Positions 1 through 5,555 are shown, counted from the first letter of the stretch. The stretch is DNA of 9,076 nucleotides from JAWLCQ01 sp041687095 (GCA_041687095.1 JAWLCQ010000186.1:1-9076); one strand, 5' to 3'. A program made the numbers and translations. The notes: generated by a model from the letters alone, not told the origin.

Positions 1-13
1 CTTCGCTCGGGGA

Positions 14-33
14 CCTCTCCCCGCGGGGAGAGG
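14..33. repeat. 20-nt perfect palindrome downstream of lspA
   Basis: CCTCTCCCCGCGGGGAGAGG is a perfect self-complementary sequence. It lies about 47 nt past the lspA stop on the minus strand. As RNA it could form a strong hairpin ending the dksA-lspA transcript, but no T-run follows on either strand, so an intrinsic terminator is not established. It may equally be a dispersed palindromic repeat like the others in this window. The rest of 1-79 shows no gene. Confidence 0.5.
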
Positions 34-79
34 GGTTGGAGCGCCCGCTGCGCGGATGGATGCTGGGGCGGGAGGGGGG

Positions 80-853
80 TCAGGGTTGTTCGGCGGGGGG
101 GGAGCGGAAGGTGGTGCGGGCCCAGTGGAGCATCAGCAGGGCGACCCCGACGACGAGGAAGACGTCGGCGACGTTGAACACCCAGGGCCAGTACAGGTCG
201 CTGGCGTCGAGGAAGTCGCGGACCTGGTAGCGTATCGGGTCCGTGCCGGGTACGCGAACGACGCTGAAGAGGCGGTCGTAGAGGTTGCCCAGGGCCCCGG
301 CGAGGATGAGGGCAAGGGCGACGTGGGCCCAGTGGGCGCGGGCGTCGGAGGTGGCGAAGAAGACGCTCACCAGCACGATCGCGCCCACGGTCAGGATGGC
401 CACCAGCCAGCGGTGCGCGGGCAGGCCGAAGACGACGCCCGGGTTGGTGGACAGGGACAGGCGGATGCCCGCGACGGGCTCGGTGCGGAAGGCGGTGAGG
501 ACGCTCTCGGGCGGGGGGGGCTGGCCGTGGACGGCGGTGAAGCGGGCGACGTAGGTTTCGGCGACTTCGCGGTCCGTGGGGTCGGCGAGGAGGGCGTGGA
601 AGACGTAGTGCTTGGAGGCCAGATCGGCGGCCAGCCCGGCGGCGGCGAGGAGGACGAAGAGGACGATGGCGCGGGGGTTCCGCCAGGCGGGGGCGGTGGG
701 GGCGCAGCGGGCATCCCTGCTCGCGGGGCCCGTCGCGCCCCGATGGGCCGGGCGGGGCACCGCACCGGGCGGGGCCTTTCCGCGCGCAGGGCGAGTCGGG
801 GCGGGGGAAGGTTCCCGCTCCCGGGGCGGCGGATTCGTATCGCGCGGCGGCAC
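80..853 (-). CDS. lspA: Lipoprotein signal peptidase (signal peptidase II)
   Basis: Inner-membrane aspartyl protease that removes signal peptides from prolipoproteins after lipidation. In 257-residue numbering: TM1 about 62-79 ending in the conserved D-x-x-S-K (D77); N137-P-G-V-V-F-G matches the family NxGxxFG; TM2 about 148-167; TM3 about 174-190 leading to GNLYDR with catalytic D193; V-R-D-F; and FNVAD with catalytic D230 entering TM4. The family is usually about 160-170 residues. This one has a proline-rich N-terminal tail and roughly 20 extra residues (about 90-128) between TM1 and the first motif. No ATG is available in frame. GTG at 853 has GAGGA nine nt upstream and lies 5 nt after the dksA stop, suggesting translational coupling. 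A second GTG at 760 would remove 31 proline-rich residues and is a real alternative. Identity is secure; the start is not. Confidence 0.9.
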   Translation of the reverse strand: MPPRDTNPPPREREPSPAPTRPARGKAPPGAVPRPAHRGATGPASRDARCAPTAPAWRNPRAIVLFVLLAAAGLAADLASKHYVFHALLADPTDREVAETYVARFTAVHGQPPPPESVLTAFRTEPVAGIRLSLSTNPGVVFGLPAHRWLVAILTVGAIVLVSVFFATSDARAHWAHVALALILAGALGNLYDRLFSVVRVPGTDPIRYQVRDFLDASDLYWPWVFNVADVFLVVGVALLMLHWARTTFRSPPAEQP

Positions 854-858
854 GCGGG

Positions 859-1626
859 CTAGTCCTCGAGATCGTCGCGCTCGGGGGCGGCGTCGGCGTC
901 GGCGTCGTCGGAGGCGTCCTCGGACTCCTCGCGGTCCTCGTCGTCCTCGAGGTCGTCGTCGTCGTCCTCGTCCTCGAGGCCGGACTCGCTGGCGCGGTGG
1001 TTGGCCTCCTCCTCGGGGTTGACGAGGCCCTTCTCGATGAGGCGGGCGTACTCGATGCCGTACTTCGCCCACGGGCGGGCGGTGAGGCGGGCCTTGCCGA
1101 TGGGCTCTCCGGTGCCCAGGCACACGCCGTACGTCTTCTCGTCGATGCGGCGGATGGCCTCGTCGATCTCGGTCAGCAGGGTCCGCTCGCTCTCGAGCAG
1201 GCCCAGGGTGAACTCCTGCTCGTAGTTGTCGGTCCCGATGTCCCCGGGGTGCGTGGGCAGCGACGACAGGTCGCCCGTGCCGTCCTGGCGGTTCACGCGC
1301 AGCGCCTCCGCCTGCATGCCGTGCATGTCGCCCACGATGTCGCGACGCTTCTCCAGGAGCATCTGGCGGAACTGGCGCAGCTCGGCCGCCGACAGGGGGC
1401 ACTTGAGCTTCGAGCGGGTGCTCTTGCCGTTCCCGTTGCCCGAACCCTCGGCCGACGCGGCCGCTTTCGCCGGGGCCGCCTTCCTCGCCGTAACCGTGCT
1501 GCTGCTGCGGCGGGCAGTGGCCTTGACGGCCTTGGCGGCCTTGACGGCTTCGACGGTCTTGGCGGCCTTGGCGGCCGCGGGCTTGTCCGTCGCCTTCTTC
1601 TTGCTGGTCGCAGACTTCTTTGCCAC
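859..1626 (-). CDS. DksA/TraR-family protein with degenerate zinc finger and charged tails
   Basis: DksA/TraR proteins bind RNA polymerase through its secondary channel and modulate initiation. Start chosen at GTG 1626, with AAGGA 8 nt upstream; the frame is open further up but that DNA holds the promoter. In the 255-residue product, 1-75 is a Lys/Ala-rich, histone-H1-like tail. Residues 76-165 form the coiled-coil part, with PTHPGDIGTDNYEQEFTLGL at 124-143, the block seen in yteA/YocK-type members. Residues 166-197 are the finger region, ending with RLTARPWAKYGIEYARL. The four Cys positions read C169, T172, G190, Y193, so only one ligand remains while the spacing is kept. Residues 218-255 are almost purely acidic (DEDDDDDLEDDEDREE). 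It is the first gene of an operon with lspA. Family membership is clear from the finger scaffold; true DksA function is uncertain because zinc binding is probably lost. Confidence 0.88.
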   Translation of the reverse strand: MAKKSATSKKKATDKPAAAKAAKTVEAVKAAKAVKATARRSSSTVTARKAAPAKAAASAEGSGNGNGKSTRSKLKCPLSAAELRQFRQMLLEKRRDIVGDMHGMQAEALRVNRQDGTGDLSSLPTHPGDIGTDNYEQEFTLGLLESERTLLTEIDEAIRRIDEKTYGVCLGTGEPIGKARLTARPWAKYGIEYARLIEKGLVNPEEEANHRASESGLEDEDDDDDLEDDEDREESEDASDDADADAAPERDDLED

Positions 1627-1683
1627 TAGATGGGTCCTTCCAAACAACCGACAACCATCCGAGCGCCCCTCGCCCGGTGCTTC

Positions 1684-1710
1684 GCCCTCAGGGGCGTCTT
1701 CCTGAAGGGC
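1684..1710 (-). promoter_or_regulatory. Stem-loop in the dksA-like 5' leader
   Basis: On the minus strand GCCC(T)TCAGG pairs with CCTGAGGGC around an 8-nt loop, with one bulged T. It sits between the predicted transcription start near 1717 and the GTG at 1626, in a leader of about 90 nt. It may stabilise the mRNA or be regulatory; nothing in the sequence decides which. Confidence 0.4.
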
Positions 1711-1723
1711 TCCAAGTCCTACG

Positions 1724-1752
1724 AGTATAGGCCGGGCAAACCCGGGTGTCAA
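1724..1752 (-). promoter_or_regulatory. Consensus sigma-70-type promoter for the dksA-like/lspA operon
   Basis: Minus strand: a perfect -35 TTGACA (1752-1747), a 17-nt spacer, and -10 TATACT (1729-1724), five of six to consensus. The predicted start is near 1717, about 90 nt before the GTG at 1626. The spacer carries a short inverted repeat, CCGGG-CAAA-CCCGG (1732-1745), which could be an operator or chance in G+C-rich DNA. This is the strongest promoter match in the window. Confidence 0.8.
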
Positions 1753-1797
1753 GGCAACCGAACGCCCGCAGCTTTCTTGACGGGTCGCGGCCCGGAG

Positions 1798-1870
1798 GGC
1801 GCCCGGGCGCCGGCGTGGGGAATCCTGCTACCGATGGGTCGGGCAGGCGCCAGATCTTGGGCTCGGGGGC
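1798..1870 (+). repeat. 73-bp direct repeat, copy 1
   Basis: It begins GGCGCCCGGGCGCCGGCG and ends GATCTTGGGCTCGGGGGC. It aligns without gaps to 2044-2116 with 7 mismatches in 73. The two copies bracket an inverted-repeat cluster. It is followed by CGGACCATCC rather than by promoter-like sequence, unlike copy 2. Confidence 0.85.
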
Positions 1871-1895
1871 CGGACCATCCCCAAGGCGCACACGC

Positions 1896-2033
1896 GGGTG
1901 CCACGGCTGCGCCGTTCGCAGCCGTGCTGCCAGGAAGGACACGGCTGCGGTGTTCACAGTCGTGCTGCGAGGAGGGACACGGCTGCAAACAGCGCAGCCG
2001 TGGCACCCGGCACCCGGCGCAGCCGTGGCACCC
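1896..2033. repeat. Inverted/tandem CACGGCTGC cluster between the 73-bp repeats
   Basis: GGGTGCCACGGCTGCG (1896-1911) is the exact reverse complement of CGCAGCCGTGGCACCC, which occurs twice in tandem with a 25-nt period (1993-2008 and 2018-2033). Between them, a 26-nt unit starting CGTGCTGC and ending ACACGGCTGC occurs at 1923-1948 and 1961-1986 with 2 mismatches. This cluster plus the two 73-bp repeats accounts for most of the roughly 510-nt gap between the dksA-like gene and the phosphatase. No gene is supported here. Confidence 0.8.
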
Positions 2034-2043
2034 GGTGCCGGGG

Positions 2044-2116
2044 GGCGCCCGGGCGCTGGCGTGGGGAATCGTGCTACCGATCGGGCGGGAATGCGCCGGA
2101 TCTTGGGCTCGGGGGC
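2044..2116 (+). repeat. 73-bp direct repeat, copy 2
   Basis: About 90% identical to 1798-1870. Its 3' end supplies TTGGGC (2103-2108), which stands exactly 17 nt upstream of TATGCT and so may serve as the -35 of the phosphatase promoter. Confidence 0.85.
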
Positions 2117-2131
2117 TTCGCGTGGTATGCT
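2103..2131 (+). promoter_or_regulatory. Candidate extended -10 promoter placing the start at the phosphatase ATG
   Basis: TTGGGC (2103-2108), 17 nt, then TATGCT (2126-2131), with TG one base upstream forming TGnTATGCT. The -35 is weak (3/6) and the -10 is 4/6. A start 6-8 nt past the -10 would fall at 2137-2139, the A of the ATG, implying a leaderless mRNA. There is no Shine-Dalgarno before 2139, which fits. Confidence 0.4.
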
Positions 2132-2138
2132 CTGGGGC

Positions 2139-3143
2139 ATGTCCGACACTGCCAATCCCGCTGTAACGCGTTTTCGTCCCGGCCGATGGGTCCTGCGGCT
2201 GTGCCTGGCGGCCCTGGTGGCCGCGGGCGGATACTACGTCTGGGTCCGCGTCCTGCACACGAACTTCCACCCCGTCGTCCCCGGGCAGGTGTACCGCTCC
2301 GCCCAGCCCAGCCCGGGGCAGGTGGTGGCGTGGGCGAAGGAACATAACCTCCGCACCGTGGTGAACCTGCGCGGGGACGGGGAGGAGTTCTACCCCGCCG
2401 AACGCGCCGCCGCCGACCGCGCCGGAATCCAGCTCGTCACCGTCCGCCTCCAGGCCGGCCGCGTACCCTCCGCCACCGCCCTGCGGAGGCTCATCGAGGT
2501 GCTGGAGGGCGCCCCGCGCCCCCTGCTGCTCCACTGCCGCGACGGGGCCGACCGCGCCGGGGTCGCCTCGGTCCTCGCCGCGATGGCCGTCGGGAAGCAG
2601 CCCTACCAGCAGGCCCGGGCGCAGTTGTCGGCCCGCTACCTGCACGTGGGGGGGGCGGGGGCGGCCATCTCGGGCCTGCTGGACCAGTACGAGGTCCACT
2701 GCCGCCGCAGCGAACTCGGCACGGGCGGATGGGAGCAGTTCCGCGACTGGGCCCTCCGCGTCTACCACCGCGACTACTACTTCGTCGAGATCGTCGTGCC
2801 CCCGCAGCTCCACGCCCGATCCGGGCAGCCCGTCCGCGTCCCCATCGAGATCGTCAACCGCTCCCAGCGCGTCCTGCCCGCCGGGGACCTCCAGCGCACC
2901 TTCGCCATCGTCGCCTTCACCGGGGCCACGGGCGAGGCGGGCCCGGAGAACGAGCTGGGGCCCCGCCTCCGCCTGCCCCTCGCCGACGTGCCCCCCGGGG
3001 GGTGGGTGCGGCTGGAGTACACGTTCCCGGCCCCCGCGGCCGCGGGAACCTGCGACGTCCGCTTCGACCTCGTCGAGGAGCGCACCGCCTGGTTCGCCAC
3101 CGAAGGCTCGCCCACACCGGTGATGACGCTCACGGTGGAGTAA
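2139..3143 (+). CDS. Membrane-anchored Cys-based (dual-specificity/tyrosine) phosphatase with fused C-terminal beta domain
   Basis: A 334-residue protein. Residues 17-37 are one hydrophobic segment after an Arg-rich start, so the rest is probably outside the cytoplasm. Residues 43-185 are a DSP/PTP-like domain: VYRSAQPSPGQ (51-61), LRTVVNLRGD (71-80), then the catalytic loop HCRDGADRAG with C133 and R139 (C-x5-R). D80 in LRGD is a possible general acid, but this is not certain. Residues about 213-334 look like a beta-sandwich ending in FDLVEERTAWFATEGSP (309-325), a pattern I associate with extracellular Ig-like or carbohydrate-linked domains. The natural substrate cannot be read from the sequence. 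ATG 2139 was chosen because the alternative ATG 2127 lies inside the likely -10 element. The gene converges on glmM and its stop codon is the edge of a large mirrored repeat. The phosphatase call is strong; the C-terminal role is unknown. Confidence 0.85.
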   Translation: MSDTANPAVTRFRPGRWVLRLCLAALVAAGGYYVWVRVLHTNFHPVVPGQVYRSAQPSPGQVVAWAKEHNLRTVVNLRGDGEEFYPAERAAADRAGIQLVTVRLQAGRVPSATALRRLIEVLEGAPRPLLLHCRDGADRAGVASVLAAMAVGKQPYQQARAQLSARYLHVGGAGAAISGLLDQYEVHCRRSELGTGGWEQFRDWALRVYHRDYYFVEIVVPPQLHARSGQPVRVPIEIVNRSQRVLPAGDLQRTFAIVAFTGATGEAGPENELGPRLRLPLADVPPGGWVRLEYTFPAPAAAGTCDVRFDLVEERTAWFATEGSPTPVMTLTVE

Positions 3144-3499
3144 GAGAGGATTTCGGATTGCGGATTTCGGAATTCGGATTTGCGGGGGCGGCGAAGCCGG
3201 CGGCCCTCCGCAGAACGAGATGCAGCGGGGATGAACGCAGATGAACCAGATGAAGAGAGGCACTGGGGAATAGGCAATAGGGACCAGGGAGAAGAAGCCC
3301 AGACCCGTTGCCGTGCCGTTCGTTCTCCCTGTTCCCCAGTACCCATTCCCTGGTCCCTACTGGCTCCTCCTCATCTGTGGGTTCATCTGCGTTCATCCCC
3401 GCTCCATTCCGGATCGCATAGAAACGCCGCATCCGCGGAGCGAAGCTTCGATCCCCGCCCACGCAAATCCGAAATCCGAAATCCCAAATCCGAAATCTC
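3144..3499. repeat. Stop-to-stop mirrored repeat between phosphatase and glmM
   Basis: The whole convergent gap is a large imperfect palindrome. Outer arms: five heptads GGATTTC/GGATTGC-like (3148-3182) mirrored by five AAATCCG-like heptads (3464-3498). Middle arms: a perfect 23-nt inverted pair, 3224-3246 with 3381-3403, containing GATGAACGCAGATGAAC. Inner arms: TAGGGACCAGGGA (3278-3290) with TCCCTGGTCCCTA (3347-3359), plus CTGGGGAA (3263-3270) with TTCCCCAG (3332-3339). Both genes end TAAGAGA and run directly into the heptads. It could act as a bidirectional transcription terminator by folding in either transcript, or be an inserted non-autonomous element. No ORF here looks real. Confidence 0.85.
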
Positions 3500-4867
3500 T
3501 TACGCCCCCGCGATGACGCGGTCGGCGATGGTGCGGACGGTCGCGACGAGCTGTTCGGCGGCGTCTTGGGTGGGGGCTTCGGCGAAGATGCGGAGGATGG
3601 GTTCGGTGTTGGAGGCGCGGACGGAGACCCAACTGTCGCTCAGGTCCACCCGCAGCCCGTCGGAGGTGTCGAAGCGGGCGTTGGGGCGGGAGGCGAAGGC
3701 CTGGCGGACTTCGGCGGCGATGGGCTCGGCCGCCCCGAGGGGGCAGGGGAGCTTGGTCTTGAGGAACTCATAGCGGGGGATCTCGGCGACGAGCTGGCTG
3801 ACGGTCTTGCCGGTCTCGGCCATGAGTTGCAGCACGTAGGCGATGCCCACCAGCGAGTTGCGGACGGGGACGACGCGGGGCTCGATGACGCCCCCGTTGC
3901 CCTCCCCGCCGAAGATGCAGTGTTCGCGGGTCATGGCCTCGACGACGTTGGCTTCCCCGGTGGGGGCGCGGACGACGGAGACTCCGGCGGCGGCGGCGAC
4001 GTCGTCGATCATGCGGGACGTCGAGAGGTTGGTCGCCAGGTTGCCCTTTCGCTTGCGGAGGACGAACTGGGCGGCGAGGACGAGGGTGTACTCCTCCCCG
4101 ATGTACTGGCCCGTCTCATCGACGAGGGCGAGGCGGTCGGCGTCGGGGTCCTGGGCGAACCCGATGTCCGCCCGCTGGCGCTTCACGGCGTCGCAGAGTT
4201 GGGTGAGGTTCTCCTCGGTGGGTTCGGGCTTATGGGCGAAGCGGCCGGTGGCCTCGGAGTTGATATGAGCGACCTCGCACCCCAGCGCCCCCAGGAGCAT
4301 GGGCGTGACGACGCAGCCCGCCCCGTTGATGCTGTCGAGGACGACCTTGAATCGATGCGACGAGATGCCCAGCATGTCCACGGTCTCCATGACCGCGTCG
4401 AGGTGCTCCCCGTGGACCTTCTTGTGCTGCGACTCCGTCCCGAGCGTGTCGGCGGGGCAGTAGGCGAATGCCCGCGACTCCCAGATGCCCTTGAGTTGCA
4501 GGGCCTGGGCGGCCGGGAGGTTGGTGCCCTCGGGCGTGAGGAACTTGATCCCGTTGTACTCGAAGGGGTTGTGCGAGGCGGTGATGATGACGCCCCCGTC
4601 GGCGTGGAGTTTGCGGACCATCAGGGCCGTCCCCGGGGTCGTCACCACGCCCAGGTCGGTGACGTGGAGGCCGGTGCTGATCAGCCCGGCCACCACGGCC
4701 GAGCGGATCATCGGGCCCGACACCCGCGAATCGCGGCCGACGACGACGGTCTTGCCCGCCCCGAGCATCGTCCCGAACGCGCAGCCGAAATCCGTCGCGG
4801 TCTGCGGGGTGAGCGAGCTGCCGATGATGCCGCGAACCCCCGAAACACTGACCATCAGCCGATCCAT
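3500..4867 (-). CDS. glmM: Phosphoglucosamine mutase, archaeal-type GlmM
   Basis: A cytosolic alpha-D-phosphohexomutase, most likely converting glucosamine-6-P to glucosamine-1-P for UDP-GlcNAc synthesis. The 455-residue length fits the family. Visible motifs: ITASHNPFEYNGIKF with phosphoserine S98; the metal loop DPDADR (240-245); the sugar-specificity loop GGEGNGG (320-326); and the phosphate-binding RASNTEPILR (417-426). The GGEGNGG form is what I recall for archaeal GlmM models, unlike bacterial GlmM (GEQSGH) or phosphomannomutase (GEMSGH), so a phosphoglucomutase/phosphomannomutase activity cannot be excluded. VRNSLVG (335-341) has Asn where Asp is usual. ATG 4867 has AAGGAG 6 nt upstream; an in-frame ATG at 4927 would add 20 residues but lies in the leader hairpin region. 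A 24-codon ORF lies upstream on the same strand. Confidence 0.9.
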   Translation of the reverse strand: MDRLMVSVSGVRGIIGSSLTPQTATDFGCAFGTMLGAGKTVVVGRDSRVSGPMIRSAVVAGLISTGLHVTDLGVVTTPGTALMVRKLHADGGVIITASHNPFEYNGIKFLTPEGTNLPAAQALQLKGIWESRAFAYCPADTLGTESQHKKVHGEHLDAVMETVDMLGISSHRFKVVLDSINGAGCVVTPMLLGALGCEVAHINSEATGRFAHKPEPTEENLTQLCDAVKRQRADIGFAQDPDADRLALVDETGQYIGEEYTLVLAAQFVLRKRKGNLATNLSTSRMIDDVAAAAGVSVVRAPTGEANVVEAMTREHCIFGGEGNGGVIEPRVVPVRNSLVGIAYVLQLMAETGKTVSQLVAEIPRYEFLKTKLPCPLGAAEPIAAEVRQAFASRPNARFDTSDGLRVDLSDSWVSVRASNTEPILRIFAEAPTQDAAEQLVATVRTIADRVIAGA

Positions 4868-4903
4868 GGCTTTCTCCTTGGATAGGAAAGGGGACTGGAA
4901 GGC

Positions 4904-4948
4904 GACAGGCGCCTCCGGGGCGAACACCCTGCCCGTGCGGCGCCTGTC
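4904..4948 (-). promoter_or_regulatory. Stem-loop in the glmM leader (GACAGGCGCC arms)
   Basis: GACAGGCGCC (4904-4913) and GGCGCCTGTC (4939-4948) form a perfect 10-bp stem around a 25-nt loop. The stem ends about 24 nt before the glmM Shine-Dalgarno on the minus strand. The right side reads GGCGCCTGTCCCCATTTTC, which resembles a GGTGCCTGTCCCCATTTTC repeat that I recall as very common in planctomycete genomes. It may therefore be a dispersed repeat that lodged in the leader rather than a dedicated regulator. Confidence 0.5.
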
Positions 4949-5040
4949 CCCATTTTCGGCACTCCGTCCTTTCCGACTTCAGGCCCCGTCCCTGCGTGCC
5001 GATACAGGGAGCAGCCAGACGGTCCGACACGCAGCGCTTC

Positions 5041-5070
5041 GCACCGGTGCGGCTCCGCCCGCATGGAGCC
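5041..5070 (-). promoter_or_regulatory. Hairpins just after the small ORF, upstream of glmM
   Basis: GGCTCC (5051-5056) pairs with GGAGCC (5065-5070), and GCACCGGTGC (5041-5050) is a perfect palindrome immediately next to it. On the minus strand they follow the small ORF stop by 4 nt and precede glmM by about 170 nt. They could be a weak terminator or attenuator; there is no T-run. Confidence 0.35.
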
Positions 5071-5074
5071 CGGC

Positions 5075-5149
5075 TCAGCACATGGCGGCGAAGCTGATGA
5101 TGACGAAAAAGACCATCTTCAATTTACGACGGAAGTTTTCCTGGGACAC
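5075..5149 (-). CDS. Candidate 24-aa single-pass membrane peptide upstream of glmM
   Basis: Minus-strand GTG 5149 to TGA 5075, with GGAGGT 7 nt before the start, the best Shine-Dalgarno in the window. The peptide starts MSQENFRRKLK (1-11), a positively charged head, and continues MVFFVIISFAAMC (12-24), a hydrophobic segment ending in Cys at the last residue. The A-A-M-C ending is not an acceptable lipobox. The codons TTC, TTT and ATC run together, unlike the frame shadows elsewhere, which read as Arg/Pro/Ala. It sits 207 nt upstream of glmM on the same strand, so it may be an independent small membrane protein or a leader peptide for glmM. I recognise no family. Its closeness to a plausible promoter (5189-5217) favours real translation. 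Confidence 0.55.
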   Translation of the reverse strand: MSQENFRRKLKMVFFVIISFAAMC

Positions 5150-5188
5150 GGTTCACACCTCCAAGGGCGCTAGGGGTCCACTCATTTG

Positions 5189-5217
5189 ATCCTAGCACGA
5201 GGCCCAAAATCCGTACA
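5189..5217 (-). promoter_or_regulatory. Weak candidate promoter for the small ORF and glmM
   Basis: Minus strand: TGTACG (5217-5212, 3/6), 17 nt, then TAGGAT (5194-5189, 4/6) preceded by TG in extended -10 position. A start near 5182 would give a leader of about 33 nt before the GTG at 5149. The match is marginal; its position is the main support. Confidence 0.3.
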
Positions 5218-5246
5218 GGGGGAAAATGGCGGGGCCATCGTATCCT

Positions 5247-5414
5247 CCGTGGCACGGGCGTCTCGCCCGTGTGTCGCAGGGGCGTCTCGCCCCTGCTGAG
5301 AGGCGGGAACGGCCTCGCGGCGCGCCTAACCACCCCCCATCCACGGAGGTTTCCCCGCCGAAGACCGCGGGCAAGATGCCCGTGGGCCCCATGGGCGAGA
5401 CGCCCATGCCACGG
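5247..5414. repeat. Nested inverted repeat with CGGGCGTCTCGCCCG-type hairpins
   Basis: The 22-nt ends 5247-5268 (CCGTGGCACGGGCGTCTCG...) and 5393-5414 are reverse complements with one mismatch. Inside are further hairpins: GGGGCGTCTCGCCCC just after the left end and GGGCAAGATGCCC before the right end. Weaker similarity continues outward: CCATCG(T/C)ATC is mirrored on both sides, and GGGGGAAAATGG occurs as a direct repeat near 5219 and 5437. It fills most of the divergent gap between the small ORF and xseA. No gene is supported in 5150-5665. Confidence 0.8.
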
Positions 5415-5516
5415 AAACTCTGAGATGCGATGGTCCTGGGGGAAAATGGTGCCCGTCTCCGACGACCCGTCCGCTTTTCTAGCAGCTCCTCAGTGACAGG
5501 CCGACCTCTCTCGCCC

Positions 5517-5535
5517 TTTTGGCGTGACGCCAAAA
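5517..5535. repeat. Odd-length palindrome TTTTGGCGTGACGCCAAAA
   Basis: Two perfect 9-nt arms around one central G. A one-base loop cannot form a normal hairpin, so as DNA it looks like a binding site for a dimeric regulator, about 130 nt upstream of xseA. A fortuitous symmetry is possible in this repeat-rich gap. Confidence 0.4.
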
Positions 5536-5555
5536 AGCAAGCCGCAGCAGTGTCC

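Noticed and set aside
56..862. Plus-strand open frame opposite lspA
   Set aside because: Gly/Asp-rich shadow; lspA has its catalytic Asp motifs and transmembrane pattern on the minus strand.
854..1654. Upstream extension of the lspA frame through the dksA-like gene
   Set aside because: The upstream part is Arg/Gly/His-rich and is the frame shadow of the dksA-like gene; lspA has its own GTG with a Shine-Dalgarno at 853.
2127..2138. Alternative upstream ATG for the phosphatase
   Set aside because: It lies inside the TATGCT element and has no Shine-Dalgarno, so it would not be transcribed from the candidate promoter.
1749..3263. 504-codon minus-strand frame opposite the phosphatase
   Set aside because: Runs through repeats and is antisense to a gene with an intact HC-x5-R loop.
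3566..4885. 439-codon plus-strand open frame opposite glmM
   Set aside because: Gly/Asp/Val-rich shadow of a gene with all catalytic motifs on the other strand.
4855..5064. 69-codon minus-strand frame overlapping the glmM start
   Set aside because: Overlaps glmM and its leader, has no clear ribosome site and no recognisable composition.
5517..5535. Intrinsic terminator from the TTTTGGCGT/ACGCCAAAA symmetry
   Set aside because: A one-base loop cannot close a normal hairpin; left as a possible binding site.
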